The notes: a model not told the origin generated them from the sequence alone. A DNA stretch of 5,617 bases from Micrococcales bacterium UBA2465 (GCA_002342255.1 DDPP01000011.1:2458-8074), one strand, 5' to 3'; shown: positions 1 to 5,617, counted from the stretch's first letter. A program made the numbers and translations.

Positions 1-1077
1 TGGGAGCCAGGGGTAGCTTACGCAGTTGCTGATGCACTTAACCCAGACATGACTCCAAACATGTTTTCACCTAGAACTGTGCTTCGCAAAGTTATCGATG
101 AATACAACAAACTAGGTTTGGTTCCAGTTTGTGGTCCAGAACTTGAGTTCTATATCGCAGATAGAAATGAAGACGGAACTTTCAAACGAGCGCTGGAAAA
201 AACCGGACGTGTCTATACCACCGGTGCCCTAGTTGACCCGAACGGAACTTTTCTGCATCTGATTAGAATGTTAGATCAACTAAACATTGGTGTTTTCGCT
301 GGTAACCACGAATTCTCACCAAGCCAGTATGAAATCAACCTCTGGCACTCAGAAGCTATGGATGCAGCTGATAGAACATTCATGTTCAAGACTTCAATAA
401 AGGACATTGTTGCTCGTGAAGGCCAGTATGCAACTTTCTTAGGTAAGCCTTGGAGCGATGAGGGAGGTTCTGGTTTCCATCTCCACTTCTCAGTAACCGA
501 TAAAGAAGGTAAGAACCTGATGCATGCGGGTGATGACCTATCTGAAACAGCACTGCAGATGATTGCCGGTATTACTGCTAACGCTCATGCGCTAACGGCA
601 TTTACTAACCCAACAGTGAATGCCTTCAAACGTCTAGGTCCAGACACCCTTGCTCCATTTAGAGCTAACTGGGGCTATGACAACCGCAGCACCATGGTTC
701 GAATTCCACCAGAGCGTGGATCAGGAACTCGACTAGAAGTTCGTGTTGGTGATGGCGCTGCTAACCCTTACCTAGTTATTGCAGGTATCTTGGCAGCTGC
801 TTTGGATGGAATTGTTAGAAAGCTAGAAGCCCCGGCTGGAGCTGAAGGTATGGCTTATGACAACGAAGATGCTCCAACCTTGCCAGCAACATTCACCGAG
901 GCTCTTGATGCACTTGAGGCTAACGAGAGAATGCGTGAACACATGTCAACTGGTTTGATTGGAATCTTCTTGACCATGAAACGTGATGAAATTGAACGCT
1001 ATCGCGCTGCTGTTCCTGACCCAGACACCAGAGATGTGACCGACTGGGAAATCAAAGAATATTTAGAGGATTACTAA
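1..1077 (+). CDS. Glutamine synthetase-superfamily ligase, 5'-truncated by the window edge
   Basis: The frame is open from base 1, so the ATG codons at 49 and 61 are internal and the true start lies upstream. 358 residues are visible. Families of this type run about 440-460 residues, so roughly 90-100 N-terminal residues (the beta-grasp domain) are missing. The catalytic domain is intact, numbered on the visible product: GPELEFY with metal-binding Glu47/Glu49, NHEFSPSQYEINL (102-114), GSGFHLHFS with metal His160 (157-165), NPTVNAFKRL (203-212), RSTMVRIP (229-236) and LEVRVGDGAANPYL (245-258). These are the ATP, glutamate and Mg/Mn-site motifs of type I glutamine synthetases. The region after NPYL does not resemble the NLYDLP adenylylation loop of housekeeping GlnA; only an isolated Tyr286 sits near that place. 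This fits GlnA-like paralogues (GlnA3/GlnA4/PuuA type) that join glutamate to amines such as polyamines or ethanolamine. The exact amine cannot be read from sequence. The superfamily call is very secure; a non-housekeeping role is likely. Confidence 0.93.
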   Translation, partial: WEPGVAYAVADALNPDMTPNMFSPRTVLRKVIDEYNKLGLVPVCGPELEFYIADRNEDGTFKRALEKTGRVYTTGALVDPNGTFLHLIRMLDQLNIGVFAGNHEFSPSQYEINLWHSEAMDAADRTFMFKTSIKDIVAREGQYATFLGKPWSDEGGSGFHLHFSVTDKEGKNLMHAGDDLSETALQMIAGITANAHALTAFTNPTVNAFKRLGPDTLAPFRANWGYDNRSTMVRIPPERGSGTRLEVRVGDGAANPYLVIAGILAAALDGIVRKLEAPAGAEGMAYDNEDAPTLPATFTEALDALEANERMREHMSTGLIGIFLTMKRDEIERYRAAVPDPDTRDVTDWEIKEYLEDY

Positions 1078-1886
1078 ATCTTCGGATTTGAGTTATCAGC
1101 AACAAGAGTTCCACCGTTGAAGGTAACGCCAACTTCACGGTAGTAACCTCCAAGAATTTCCTTGATTGGAAGTATTGAAGCTAATTCATCCCATTGCGAA
1201 TCGTGCAAGGTTAGTTCGGCATCTCCTACCCAAGGAGTTCCAAGATCTGCATCAACACCACTCATGGTGATTAGTTGATCCATTGAGTTTCCAAGACCTG
1301 AAGTAATTGATGGCATCCATCTTGAGTGAAGCATTGGGTGACCGTTAACAAAACCATTTGAATCTGCTGGTTTTTGTAAAGTGACAACTGCTGATGCAAG
1401 TCTGTGATCGTAAGCAGCAAGTGATGCACCTAGCTTTGCTCCGGCTTCAAGTTTTGGTGTTGCCTTACCGTGGTTGAAGATTCTGGTTACTGCAACGTTG
1501 CCAAGTTTCTTTGGATAACCCTGGAACCAGCCACGAGCGATTGCAAAGTCTTTAGTAACCCAGATAGCCACACAGCGTGAATAAGTTTTACCCTGATATT
1601 TACAGCGAACAACAACAAAGGCTTCAAGATATTGAGATCTAACAGGATCTAGAAGTTCTGCCTTAGATGAAGAACATGACTGCCAGTCCGCCCAAATAAG
1701 AGCGACAGCACCTGGGTGTTCATCAGCAAGCTCTAGTTCTTTAGGCAAGATGGCTCTGATGTTTGCTGGATCGGTTAGATACTCAACGGTAAGCAATGTT
1801 CCGGAGTAATACCAAGGCATATCAGGGATGATTGCACTTTTACCAGTAGGGGTCTTTGGGGCCATGAAGCCGTGTAATTCAGTCAT
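1074..1886 (-). CDS. Acetoacetate decarboxylase-superfamily enzyme
   Basis: This is a 270-residue soluble protein with no signal peptide or membrane segment. The diagnostic element is GYPKKLG (123-129). In clostridial acetoacetate decarboxylase the first Lys of the pair forms the Schiff base with the keto substrate and the second lowers its pKa; here these are Lys126 and Lys127. Upstream, YLEA (86-89) places Glu88 like the conserved active-site Glu of the family, at nearly the canonical distance. The N-terminal stretch LTVEYLTDPANIRAILPKELEL also fits the family. It is somewhat longer than the classical enzyme (about 245 aa), with extra residues around 68-85 (WQSCSSSKAELLDPVRSQ). Residues just before GYPKK differ from the classical GREIWG pattern, so true acetoacetate decarboxylation is not assured; the superfamily also contains aldolases/dehydratases using the same Lys. 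I chose the ATG at 1886 because a TAnnnT element sits 6 nt upstream; Met8 (1865) is the alternative. Its stop interlocks with the convergent ligase gene. It is divergent from the permease. Confidence 0.85.
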   Translation of the reverse strand: MTELHGFMAPKTPTGKSAIIPDMPWYYSGTLLTVEYLTDPANIRAILPKELELADEHPGAVALIWADWQSCSSSKAELLDPVRSQYLEAFVVVRCKYQGKTYSRCVAIWVTKDFAIARGWFQGYPKKLGNVAVTRIFNHGKATPKLEAGAKLGASLAAYDHRLASAVVTLQKPADSNGFVNGHPMLHSRWMPSITSGLGNSMDQLITMSGVDADLGTPWVGDAELTLHDSQWDELASILPIKEILGGYYREVGVTFNGGTLVADNSNPKI

Positions 1887-1892
1887 GGAACT

Positions 1893-1898
1893 AGATTA
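1893..1898 (-). promoter_or_regulatory. Putative leaderless -10 element of the ADC-like gene
   Basis: Read on the minus strand, the sequence is TAATCT followed by 6 nt (AGTTCC) and the ATG. That spacing puts the expected transcription start at or within a base of the start codon. No Shine-Dalgarno lies at the normal distance. The -35 region is poor (TTATTC at 17 bp spacing), which is common for actinobacterial promoters. The element overlaps the proximal copy of the 14-bp direct repeat, so a protein bound there would compete with RNA polymerase. Seen in sequence; function inferred. Confidence 0.45.
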
Positions 1899-1958
1899 CC
1901 TAACCATTTGGATACGAATAAAACATTGAAAAAGGCAAGATAACGATTACCTAACCAT
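1894..1958. repeat. Perfect 14-bp direct repeat, two copies 51 bp apart, likely operator pair
   Basis: GATTACCTAACCAT occurs at 1894-1907 and again, identically, at 1945-1958. Both copies are followed after two variable bases by GG. Each copy contains an imperfect dyad (TTACCTAA, outer arms TTA/TAA). In the distal copy AACC-ATCA-GGTT (1953-1964) forms a further dyad, while the proximal copy has AACC-ATTT-GGAT. The 51-bp offset is close to five helical turns, so two bound proteins would lie on about the same DNA face. Position between divergent genes, with one copy over a -10 element, suggests binding sites for a regulator of the ADC-like gene and perhaps the permease. The regulator is not in this window. 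Confidence 0.55.
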
Positions 1959-1988
1959 CAGGTTCTCACTGCTCTTTTATCCAGCTAT

Positions 1989-2017
1989 TTGCTGATGTTG
2001 TAGGCAAGGCTTAACCA
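1989..2017 (+). promoter_or_regulatory. Possible promoter of the permease gene
   Basis: TTGCTG (1989-1994) and TAACCA (2012-2017) are separated by 17 bp, giving a weak sigma70-like pair about 47 bp before the permease ATG. The predicted start of transcription would fall in the downstream inverted repeat. The -10 matches only partly, so this is a tentative placement; no better pair was found between the direct repeat and the gene. Confidence 0.2.
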
Positions 2018-2020
2018 AGG

Positions 2021-2038
2021 TCGTTCATACCCGAACGA
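2021..2038. repeat. Inverted repeat TCGTTC-N6-GAACGA upstream of the permease
   Basis: Two perfectly complementary 6-bp arms (2021-2026 and 2033-2038) flank the spacer ATACCC, ending 25 nt before the permease ATG. The 18-bp size and spacing suit a dimeric repressor or activator site. It could also fold as a small hairpin in the mRNA leader, but there is no T-run to make it a terminator. Its sequence is unrelated to the 14-bp direct repeat, hinting at separate control of the permease. Role inferred from position only. Confidence 0.4.
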
Positions 2039-2052
2039 TTCCTTGACTCGAC

Positions 2053-2058
2053 GAGGAG
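2053..2058 (+). promoter_or_regulatory. Shine-Dalgarno of the permease, decides its start
   Basis: GAGGAG lies 5 nt before the ATG at 2064 and is the strongest ribosome binding site in the window. It rules out the in-frame TTG at 2043, which would place this motif inside the coding sequence and has no ribosome site of its own. Confidence 0.8.
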
Positions 2059-2063
2059 TATTT

Positions 2064-3527
2064 ATGTCTAAGGAAACTACCGACAACTCATTACGGAAAA
2101 ACCGTCTTGGTGTTCTCGGAATTGTATTTTTTGTGGTGGCAGCATCTGCACCACTAGTTGGTATGACTGGAGCGGTTCCAGTTGCCATGGTTTTAGGAAA
2201 TCAGGCTGCGGTGCCTGGTACCTACCTATTTGTTGGGATAGTTCTTTTGCTTTTCAGTGTTGGCTTTGCGACCATGAGCAGTAAGGTAACCAACGCTGGT
2301 GCATTCTTTGCCTACATCGGCAGAGGGCTCGGTAAGAACCTCGGTATTGGCTCGGCTTTTTCAATGATTGTTGGTTACGTGACAATCCAGTTGGCAATCT
2401 ATGGTTTCTTTGGTTTCCAAATGCATTCCTATTTTGCTGACCGTGGAATAGACATTGATTGGTACATCTACGTCTTGGTCGCCTTCGTTATCGTGACCGC
2501 TCTTTCACTTTTGAGCGTCGATGTTGGCGCGAAGGTTCTTGGGGCGCTGATGATTCTAGAAATTGTTTCACTACTGGTTAGCGGAGTTATCATCATGTCT
2601 AAACATGCTGGCTCAGTGGATCTAGGCGCATCGTTCTCACCATCGAGTATCTTTGCCGGCGGTTTTGCCGGTGGAGCTGGTATCGCCATTGCATTCGCAT
2701 TTGCTTCTTTCATCGGTTTCGAAGCAACCGCTATTTACGGTGAAGAATCAAAAGATCCTAAGCGCACAGTGCCAAGGGCAACATACTGGGCAATCGGAAT
2801 TATTACTTTGCTGTTCACTTTCGTTTCACTAGCAGTGGTTGCTGGCTACAATGGCGATTTGAGTAAATTGACTGCAACTCCAGCAGATGTTCTTGGATTA
2901 GTTCAATCTGACGTTGGTTCATGGATGGTTGATGTAATGAGCATTCTGGTTATGTCCAGCCTGTTTGCCGGTTTACTAGCGTTCCAAAATGCAAATTCAC
3001 GTTATGTATTTGCTTTGGGTCGTGCTGGTGTTTTGCCTAAGGCAATGGCTAAGACAAACGCCAGTGGTTCCCCATTAGCCGGTGTGATTGTTACATCGAG
3101 TTTGGCATTCATCGTATTTACTGCATTCAAACTTGCAAACCTTGACCCTTTCGCCAACCTCTTCACTTGGATGAGCGCTATCACTTCGGTGGCCATCATT
3201 CTCGTAGAAATTCTGGTATCGCTTGCAGTTATCGTCTTCTTCATGAAAAACAAAGGTGAGAATTTCCTAAAGGTGTTTGTAGCCCCTGTTTTAGCCATTA
3301 TCGGTCTTCTCATTGGAGAGTATCTGTTGATGTCAAGATTCAACCTTCTAGGTAGCTTGGCCTCCGCTGATGTGACAGATCCGACTGCCGCTGACGCAAT
3401 TTGGAAGTTGAGCCCGCTTGGCTGGATTCTTGTGCTCCTTCCATTCATTGCTTTGGTGCTTGGATTCATTTGGGGTCTAATCAACAAGAAGGATGAAGCT
3501 GCCTTGAGTGAGGACATCCTTTCTTAA
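2064..3527 (+). CDS. APC-superfamily amino-acid/amine permease, 12 predicted TM
   Basis: This is a 487-residue integral membrane transporter of the amino acid-polyamine-organocation superfamily, expected to act as a secondary importer in the cytoplasmic membrane. TM1 carries the unwound substrate-binding type segment GIVFFVVAASAPLVGMTG (19-36). The TM2/TM3 region holds SSKVTNAGAFFAYIGRGLGKNLG (72-94), a conserved APC signature. TM6 holds FASFIGFEATAIYGEE (213-228), followed by the cytoplasmic SKDPKRTVPRA (229-239), which is the family hallmark. About twelve hydrophobic stretches follow the usual 5+5 inverted repeat plus two, and the length is normal. The short N-terminus is polar and the C-terminus charged, both likely cytoplasmic. 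The gene ends in tandem stops (TAATAA). Substrate cannot be assigned. Nearby aspartase and a GS-like ligase make an amino acid or amine plausible. It is divergent from the ADC-like gene across 177 bp of regulatory DNA and is separated from aspA by a terminator, so it is probably transcribed alone. Confidence 0.9.
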   Translation: MSKETTDNSLRKNRLGVLGIVFFVVAASAPLVGMTGAVPVAMVLGNQAAVPGTYLFVGIVLLLFSVGFATMSSKVTNAGAFFAYIGRGLGKNLGIGSAFSMIVGYVTIQLAIYGFFGFQMHSYFADRGIDIDWYIYVLVAFVIVTALSLLSVDVGAKVLGALMILEIVSLLVSGVIIMSKHAGSVDLGASFSPSSIFAGGFAGGAGIAIAFAFASFIGFEATAIYGEESKDPKRTVPRATYWAIGIITLLFTFVSLAVVAGYNGDLSKLTATPADVLGLVQSDVGSWMVDVMSILVMSSLFAGLLAFQNANSRYVFALGRAGVLPKAMAKTNASGSPLAGVIVTSSLAFIVFTAFKLANLDPFANLFTWMSAITSVAIILVEILVSLAVIVFFMKNKGENFLKVFVAPVLAIIGLLIGEYLLMSRFNLLGSLASADVTDPTAADAIWKLSPLGWILVLLPFIALVLGFIWGLINKKDEAALSEDILS

Positions 3528-3542
3528 TAATTCGCAAATAAG

Positions 3543-3583
3543 CATGAAAGCCCAGGCTAAATGTCTGGGCTTTCATGTGTTTG
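3543..3583 (+). terminator. Intrinsic terminator after the permease gene
   Basis: CATGAAAGCCCAG (3543-3555) pairs perfectly with CTGGGCTTTCATG (3565-3577). A further G-T and C-G pair inside leaves a 5-nt loop. The hairpin begins 15 nt after the permease stop. The downstream T-run is interrupted (TGTTT), but the right arm itself supplies TTT after the GC-rich core. The left flank has A-rich bases (CAAATAAG), which on the other strand gives a short T-rich tail, so weak bidirectional function is possible. Confidence 0.8.
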
Positions 3584-3598
3584 GATAAGACTTAAATT

Positions 3599-3606
3599 AG
3601 GATGGA
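3599..3606 (+). promoter_or_regulatory. Ribosome binding site of aspA
   Basis: AGGATGGA precedes the ATG at 3610, with AGGA 7 nt away, a normal distance. It supports this start over the in-frame ATG at 3619, which has no purine-rich site. An AT-rich TAAATT (3593-3598) just upstream could be a -10, but it would give an extremely short leader, so I do not annotate it as a promoter. Confidence 0.55.
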
Positions 3607-3609
3607 ATC

Positions 3610-5010
3610 ATGTCAGCAATGAGGCTTGAGCACGACCTTCTAGGTAATTTTGAAATCCCAGCTAATGCTTACTGGGGGGTGCACACAGCAAGAGCAGTTG
3701 AGAACTTCCCAATCACTGGAGTTCCCATCGGTCACTATCGATCACTTATCAAAGCCTTAGCCATAGTTAAGGAATCAGCAGCTAAAGCCAACTTAGAAGT
3801 TGGTGAACTTGATGAGAAAGTTGCTCACGCAATCATCGCAGCCTGTCATGAAGTTGCTGCTGGCAAGTTTGATAAAGAATTCATCGTAGATGCAATTCAA
3901 GGTGGTGCCGGTACCAGCACCAACATGAACGCTAATGAAGTGATTGCTAACCGAGCTCTTGAATTAGCCGGATTTGAAAAAGGCGATTACGACAAAATTC
4001 ACCCGTTGAATGATGTCAACATGTCGCAATCAACCAACGACGTTTATCCAACTGCGCTAAAAGTTGCATTGATTCTAGAAATCAGAGAATTGATTACTGC
4101 AATGCAGTATTTGCGAACTGCATACACAAACAAAGCTGAAGAATTCAAAGATGTAATCAAGATGGGTCGCACCCAATTACAGGATGCAGTGCCAATGACC
4201 TTGGGTCAGGAATTTGCCACCTTTGCTCGAATGACCCAAGAAGATGAGCAACGTCTTGCCGAAGTAATCCCTTTACTTTCTGAAATCAACCTCGGTGGAA
4301 CTGCGATTGGAACTGGGCTAAATGCTCCGGCTGGGTACGCAGAAGCAGCCTGTCGCCACCTAGGGGAACTAGCCGGTTGGCAGTTTGTTGTTGCTACCGA
4401 CATGGTCGAAGCCACTCAGGATACCGGTGTGTTCGTTTTAGTTTCTGGTGTTCTAAAGCGCGTTGCCGTGAAACTAAGCAAAGAAGCGAACGATCTTCGT
4501 CTGCTATCTTCTGGCCCTAGAGCTGGCTTTGGTGAAATAAACCTTCCAGCTAGACAAGCTGGGTCATCAATCATGCCAGGTAAAGTCAACCCAGTTATTC
4601 CAGAAGTGGTAAATCAGATTGCCTTCACTGTAATTGGTAACGACATGACTGTAACCATGGCTTGTGAAGCTGGACAATTACAGTTGAATGCTTTTGAACC
4701 AATCATCGCCAGAGCTTTGATGATGAGCATCATCTATCTTCGTCGAGGTTGCTATACGCTTGCCGATCGTTGTGTTGATGGCATAACCGCAAACGTAGAC
4801 AAACTTCGTAAAGACGTTGAACGTTCGATTGGCACTGTGACTGCATTGTCACCAACCTTGGGTTACGAGAATGCAACCCTGGTTGCACAAACAGCTCTTG
4901 CCGAAGACAGCACGGTTAAAGAAGTGGTGCTCAGACTTGGTTTGATGACTGAATCAGAGTTTGATGCCATCTTGGGCGATGTCGATAAGTTGGTAAGACC
5001 TAACGGATAG
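3610..5010 (+). CDS. aspA: Aspartate ammonia-lyase (aspartase)
   Basis: This 466-residue cytoplasmic enzyme of the class II fumarase/aspartase superfamily is predicted to convert L-aspartate reversibly to fumarate and ammonia as a homotetramer. It is collinear with E. coli AspA (478 aa), ending slightly earlier. Signatures seen: N-terminal HDLLGNFEIPANAYWGVHT; GGAGTSTNMNANE (98-110) and SQSTNDVYPT (139-148), which bind the substrate carboxylates; GRTQLQDAVPMTLGQEF (from 186); and the flexible loop GSSIMPGKVNP (318-328), in which Ser319 corresponds to the catalytic base (Ser318 of Bacillus AspB). GRTQLQDA has Gln189 where fumarases typically have His (GRTHLQDA), favouring aspartase over fumarase. 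The same holds for the NDMTVTMACEAGQLQLNAFEP block. It would feed aspartate carbon into the TCA cycle and release ammonia. Upstream is a terminator, so it needs its own promoter. The final TAG directly abuts the stop of the convergent copC-like gene. Confidence 0.94.
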   Translation: MSAMRLEHDLLGNFEIPANAYWGVHTARAVENFPITGVPIGHYRSLIKALAIVKESAAKANLEVGELDEKVAHAIIAACHEVAAGKFDKEFIVDAIQGGAGTSTNMNANEVIANRALELAGFEKGDYDKIHPLNDVNMSQSTNDVYPTALKVALILEIRELITAMQYLRTAYTNKAEEFKDVIKMGRTQLQDAVPMTLGQEFATFARMTQEDEQRLAEVIPLLSEINLGGTAIGTGLNAPAGYAEAACRHLGELAGWQFVVATDMVEATQDTGVFVLVSGVLKRVAVKLSKEANDLRLLSSGPRAGFGEINLPARQAGSSIMPGKVNPVIPEVVNQIAFTVIGNDMTVTMACEAGQLQLNAFEPIIARALMMSIIYLRRGCYTLADRCVDGITANVDKLRKDVERSIGTVTALSPTLGYENATLVAQTALAEDSTVKEVVLRLGLMTESEFDAILGDVDKLVRPNG

Positions 5011-5577
5011 TTAGCGTTGGCGTCGCTTAACCAGCAAGCCACCAACTAGAGCAGCCAGCAAGGTTACTCCTAGAGCCCAGAAGATTCCAGAAACTAGGCC
5101 ATCGTCGGGTTGAATCTTGGTGGATAACAATTCTTGTTTAGTGGCGTCTAAAGGGACGCCATTGTCATCGAAGCATTGATTGCCTGGAGTGTCAGTTGAA
5201 TAGTTTGAGTTGTTCACCACGGTGAAAGTGAAATCTCCAGAATTCACGTGACCATCTTCTGAAGCGACTCGCCAGAGAATTTTGTATTCGCCTGGTGCTG
5301 AGATATGGACGACAGTGGAAAGCTCATTTCCATTTACTTTGGCGCAGGCTGCCCCAAGCTGCTCCTTGGTTTTGTTATCTGCAATAGCAATCAAATTCCC
5401 TTGCCCAAAAGGTAAATCCATAGGTGCTTCACCAAAGCTCAAGATGACTGGAATTGAGCCCGCCTCAACCGTGGAACCCGCAATTGGACTTGTGGCCGTA
5501 AGTTCGTCATGGGCAAAAACAGGGGAACTGACTGTGATTAGGCCAAGAACTAAGGCAGATACGGTGAACTTGCGCAT
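5011..5577 (-). CDS. CopC-domain copper-binding protein, secreted and membrane-anchored
   Basis: This 188-residue protein has a Sec signal peptide (MRKFTVSALVLGLITVSSPVFA, residues 1-22) with a predicted cut after VFA. That exposes His23 as the mature N-terminus, just as in CopC/PcoC proteins whose Cu(II) site is a histidine brace. The CopC beta-sandwich spans about 23-121: HDELTATSPIAGSTV at the start, and WRVASEDGHVNSGDFTFTV (102-120) at the end. The latter supplies Asp108 and His110, the expected D-x-H partners of the N-terminal His. A linker (122-160) with Cys135 follows; Cys135 and Cys78 could form a disulfide. One transmembrane helix (about 163-183) and a KRRQR tail anchor it outside the membrane. 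It is predicted to bind or pass copper at the cell surface. No CopD membrane partner is fused or visible; it could lie upstream of 5617 only in a different unit. The stop abuts aspA. The start at 5577 is supported by the signal peptide and a promoter element 6 nt away. Confidence 0.88.
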   Translation of the reverse strand: MRKFTVSALVLGLITVSSPVFAHDELTATSPIAGSTVEAGSIPVILSFGEAPMDLPFGQGNLIAIADNKTKEQLGAACAKVNGNELSTVVHISAPGEYKILWRVASEDGHVNSGDFTFTVVNNSNYSTDTPGNQCFDDNGVPLDATKQELLSTKIQPDDGLVSGIFWALGVTLLAALVGGLLVKRRQR

Positions 5578-5583
5578 GCCCTA

Positions 5584-5589
5584 AGTCTA
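5584..5589 (-). promoter_or_regulatory. Putative leaderless -10 element of the copC-like gene
   Basis: On the minus strand, TAGACT is followed by TAGGGC and the ATG. The 6-nt gap predicts transcription starting at the start codon. The AGGG in the gap is too close to the ATG to work as a normal ribosome site. No convincing -35 was found. The same geometry occurs at the ADC-like gene. Confidence 0.4.
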
Positions 5590-5599
5590 TTAGCGCTAA
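5590..5599. repeat. Perfect 10-bp palindrome TTAGCGCTAA in the copC promoter
   Basis: A perfect dyad lies directly upstream of the putative -10 of the copC-like gene, in its spacer region, where a regulator would affect transcription. It does not match the known CsoR or CopY copper boxes as I remember them, and a 10-bp palindrome can arise by chance. It is noted as a candidate operator only. Confidence 0.25.
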
Positions 5600-5617
5600 A
5601 CGGTCTAAAATTGAGGG

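Noticed and set aside
1896..1907. Tiny ORF ATG-GTT-AGG-TAA (Met-Val-Arg-stop) on the minus strand, present in both 14-bp repeat copies
   Set aside because: It follows automatically from the repeat sequence, has no ribosome site, and the proximal copy overlaps the presumed -10. An attenuating mini-leader cannot be argued from three codons.
1894..1958. DtxR/IdeR iron box, because of the CCTAACC half-site
   Set aside because: The full 19-bp palindrome is absent; only one half resembles it, and no iron-related gene is adjacent.
2043..2063. TTG start at 2043 for the permease (seven extra residues)
   Set aside because: The strong GAGGAG at 2053-2058 would be inside the gene and is perfectly placed for the ATG at 2064.
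2468..2713. Minus-strand open frames inside the permease (2468-2713, 3002-3517) and aspA (4206-4415)
   Set aside because: They are antisense to well-supported conserved genes, have low-complexity composition and show no recognisable domain.
3610..5010. Class II fumarase (fumC) instead of aspartase
   Set aside because: GRTQLQDA carries Gln where fumarases have His, and the overall match to AspA, including the NDMTVTMACEAGQLQLNAFEP block, is much closer.
2064..5010. Permease and aspA as one operon for aspartate uptake and breakdown
   Set aside because: A strong terminator hairpin lies between them and aspA has its own ribosome site; functional pairing stays possible but co-transcription is not supported.
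5282..5584. Plus-strand open frame antisense to the copC-like gene
   Set aside because: It covers the CopC domain and signal peptide coding sequence on the other strand and has no recognisable motif of its own.

Overview
The window looks like chromosomal DNA from a compact, moderately AT-leaning actinobacterium. By eye the GC content is in the mid-40s percent; I did not compute it. The amino-acid permease and the glutamine-synthetase-like enzyme have an actinobacterial flavour. Two of the four visible gene starts have a TAnnnT element only 6 nt before ATG, the arrangement typical of leaderless actinobacterial transcripts. Low GC and near-zero intergenic space suggest a streamlined planktonic lineage (freshwater acI or Luna type), but this is inference and no marker gene is present to test it.

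Layout from left to right. (1) The 3' part of a glutamine-synthetase-superfamily ligase on +, cut by the window edge. (2) An acetoacetate-decarboxylase-superfamily enzyme on -, convergent with it, with interlocking stop codons. (3) A 177-bp divergent intergenic region (1887-2063), the main regulatory stretch of the window. It holds a perfect 14-bp direct repeat, a likely leaderless promoter for the decarboxylase-like gene, and a 6+6 bp inverted repeat plus a strong Shine-Dalgarno for the next gene. (4) A 12-TM APC-superfamily amino-acid/amine permease on +, followed by a 13-bp perfect-stem terminator. (5) aspA, aspartate ammonia-lyase, on +. (6) A membrane-anchored CopC-like copper-binding protein on -, directly abutting the aspA stop. 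Its start lies 40 bp from the right edge, with a second leaderless-type promoter.

How they might work together: the ligase, the permease and aspartase all belong to nitrogen/amino-compound metabolism. The ligase may conjugate glutamate to ammonia or an amine. The permease imports an amino acid or amine. AspA releases ammonia and fumarate from aspartate. The ADC-like enzyme shares a divergent regulatory region with the permease and may act on a keto- or carboxylic acid intermediate. CopC belongs to periplasmic/cell-surface copper handling and appears functionally unrelated. Orientations alternate (+ - + + -), so this is not a single operon. I see no mobile element, CRISPR, RNA gene or evidently new multi-gene system; the most interesting features are in the divergent regulatory region.
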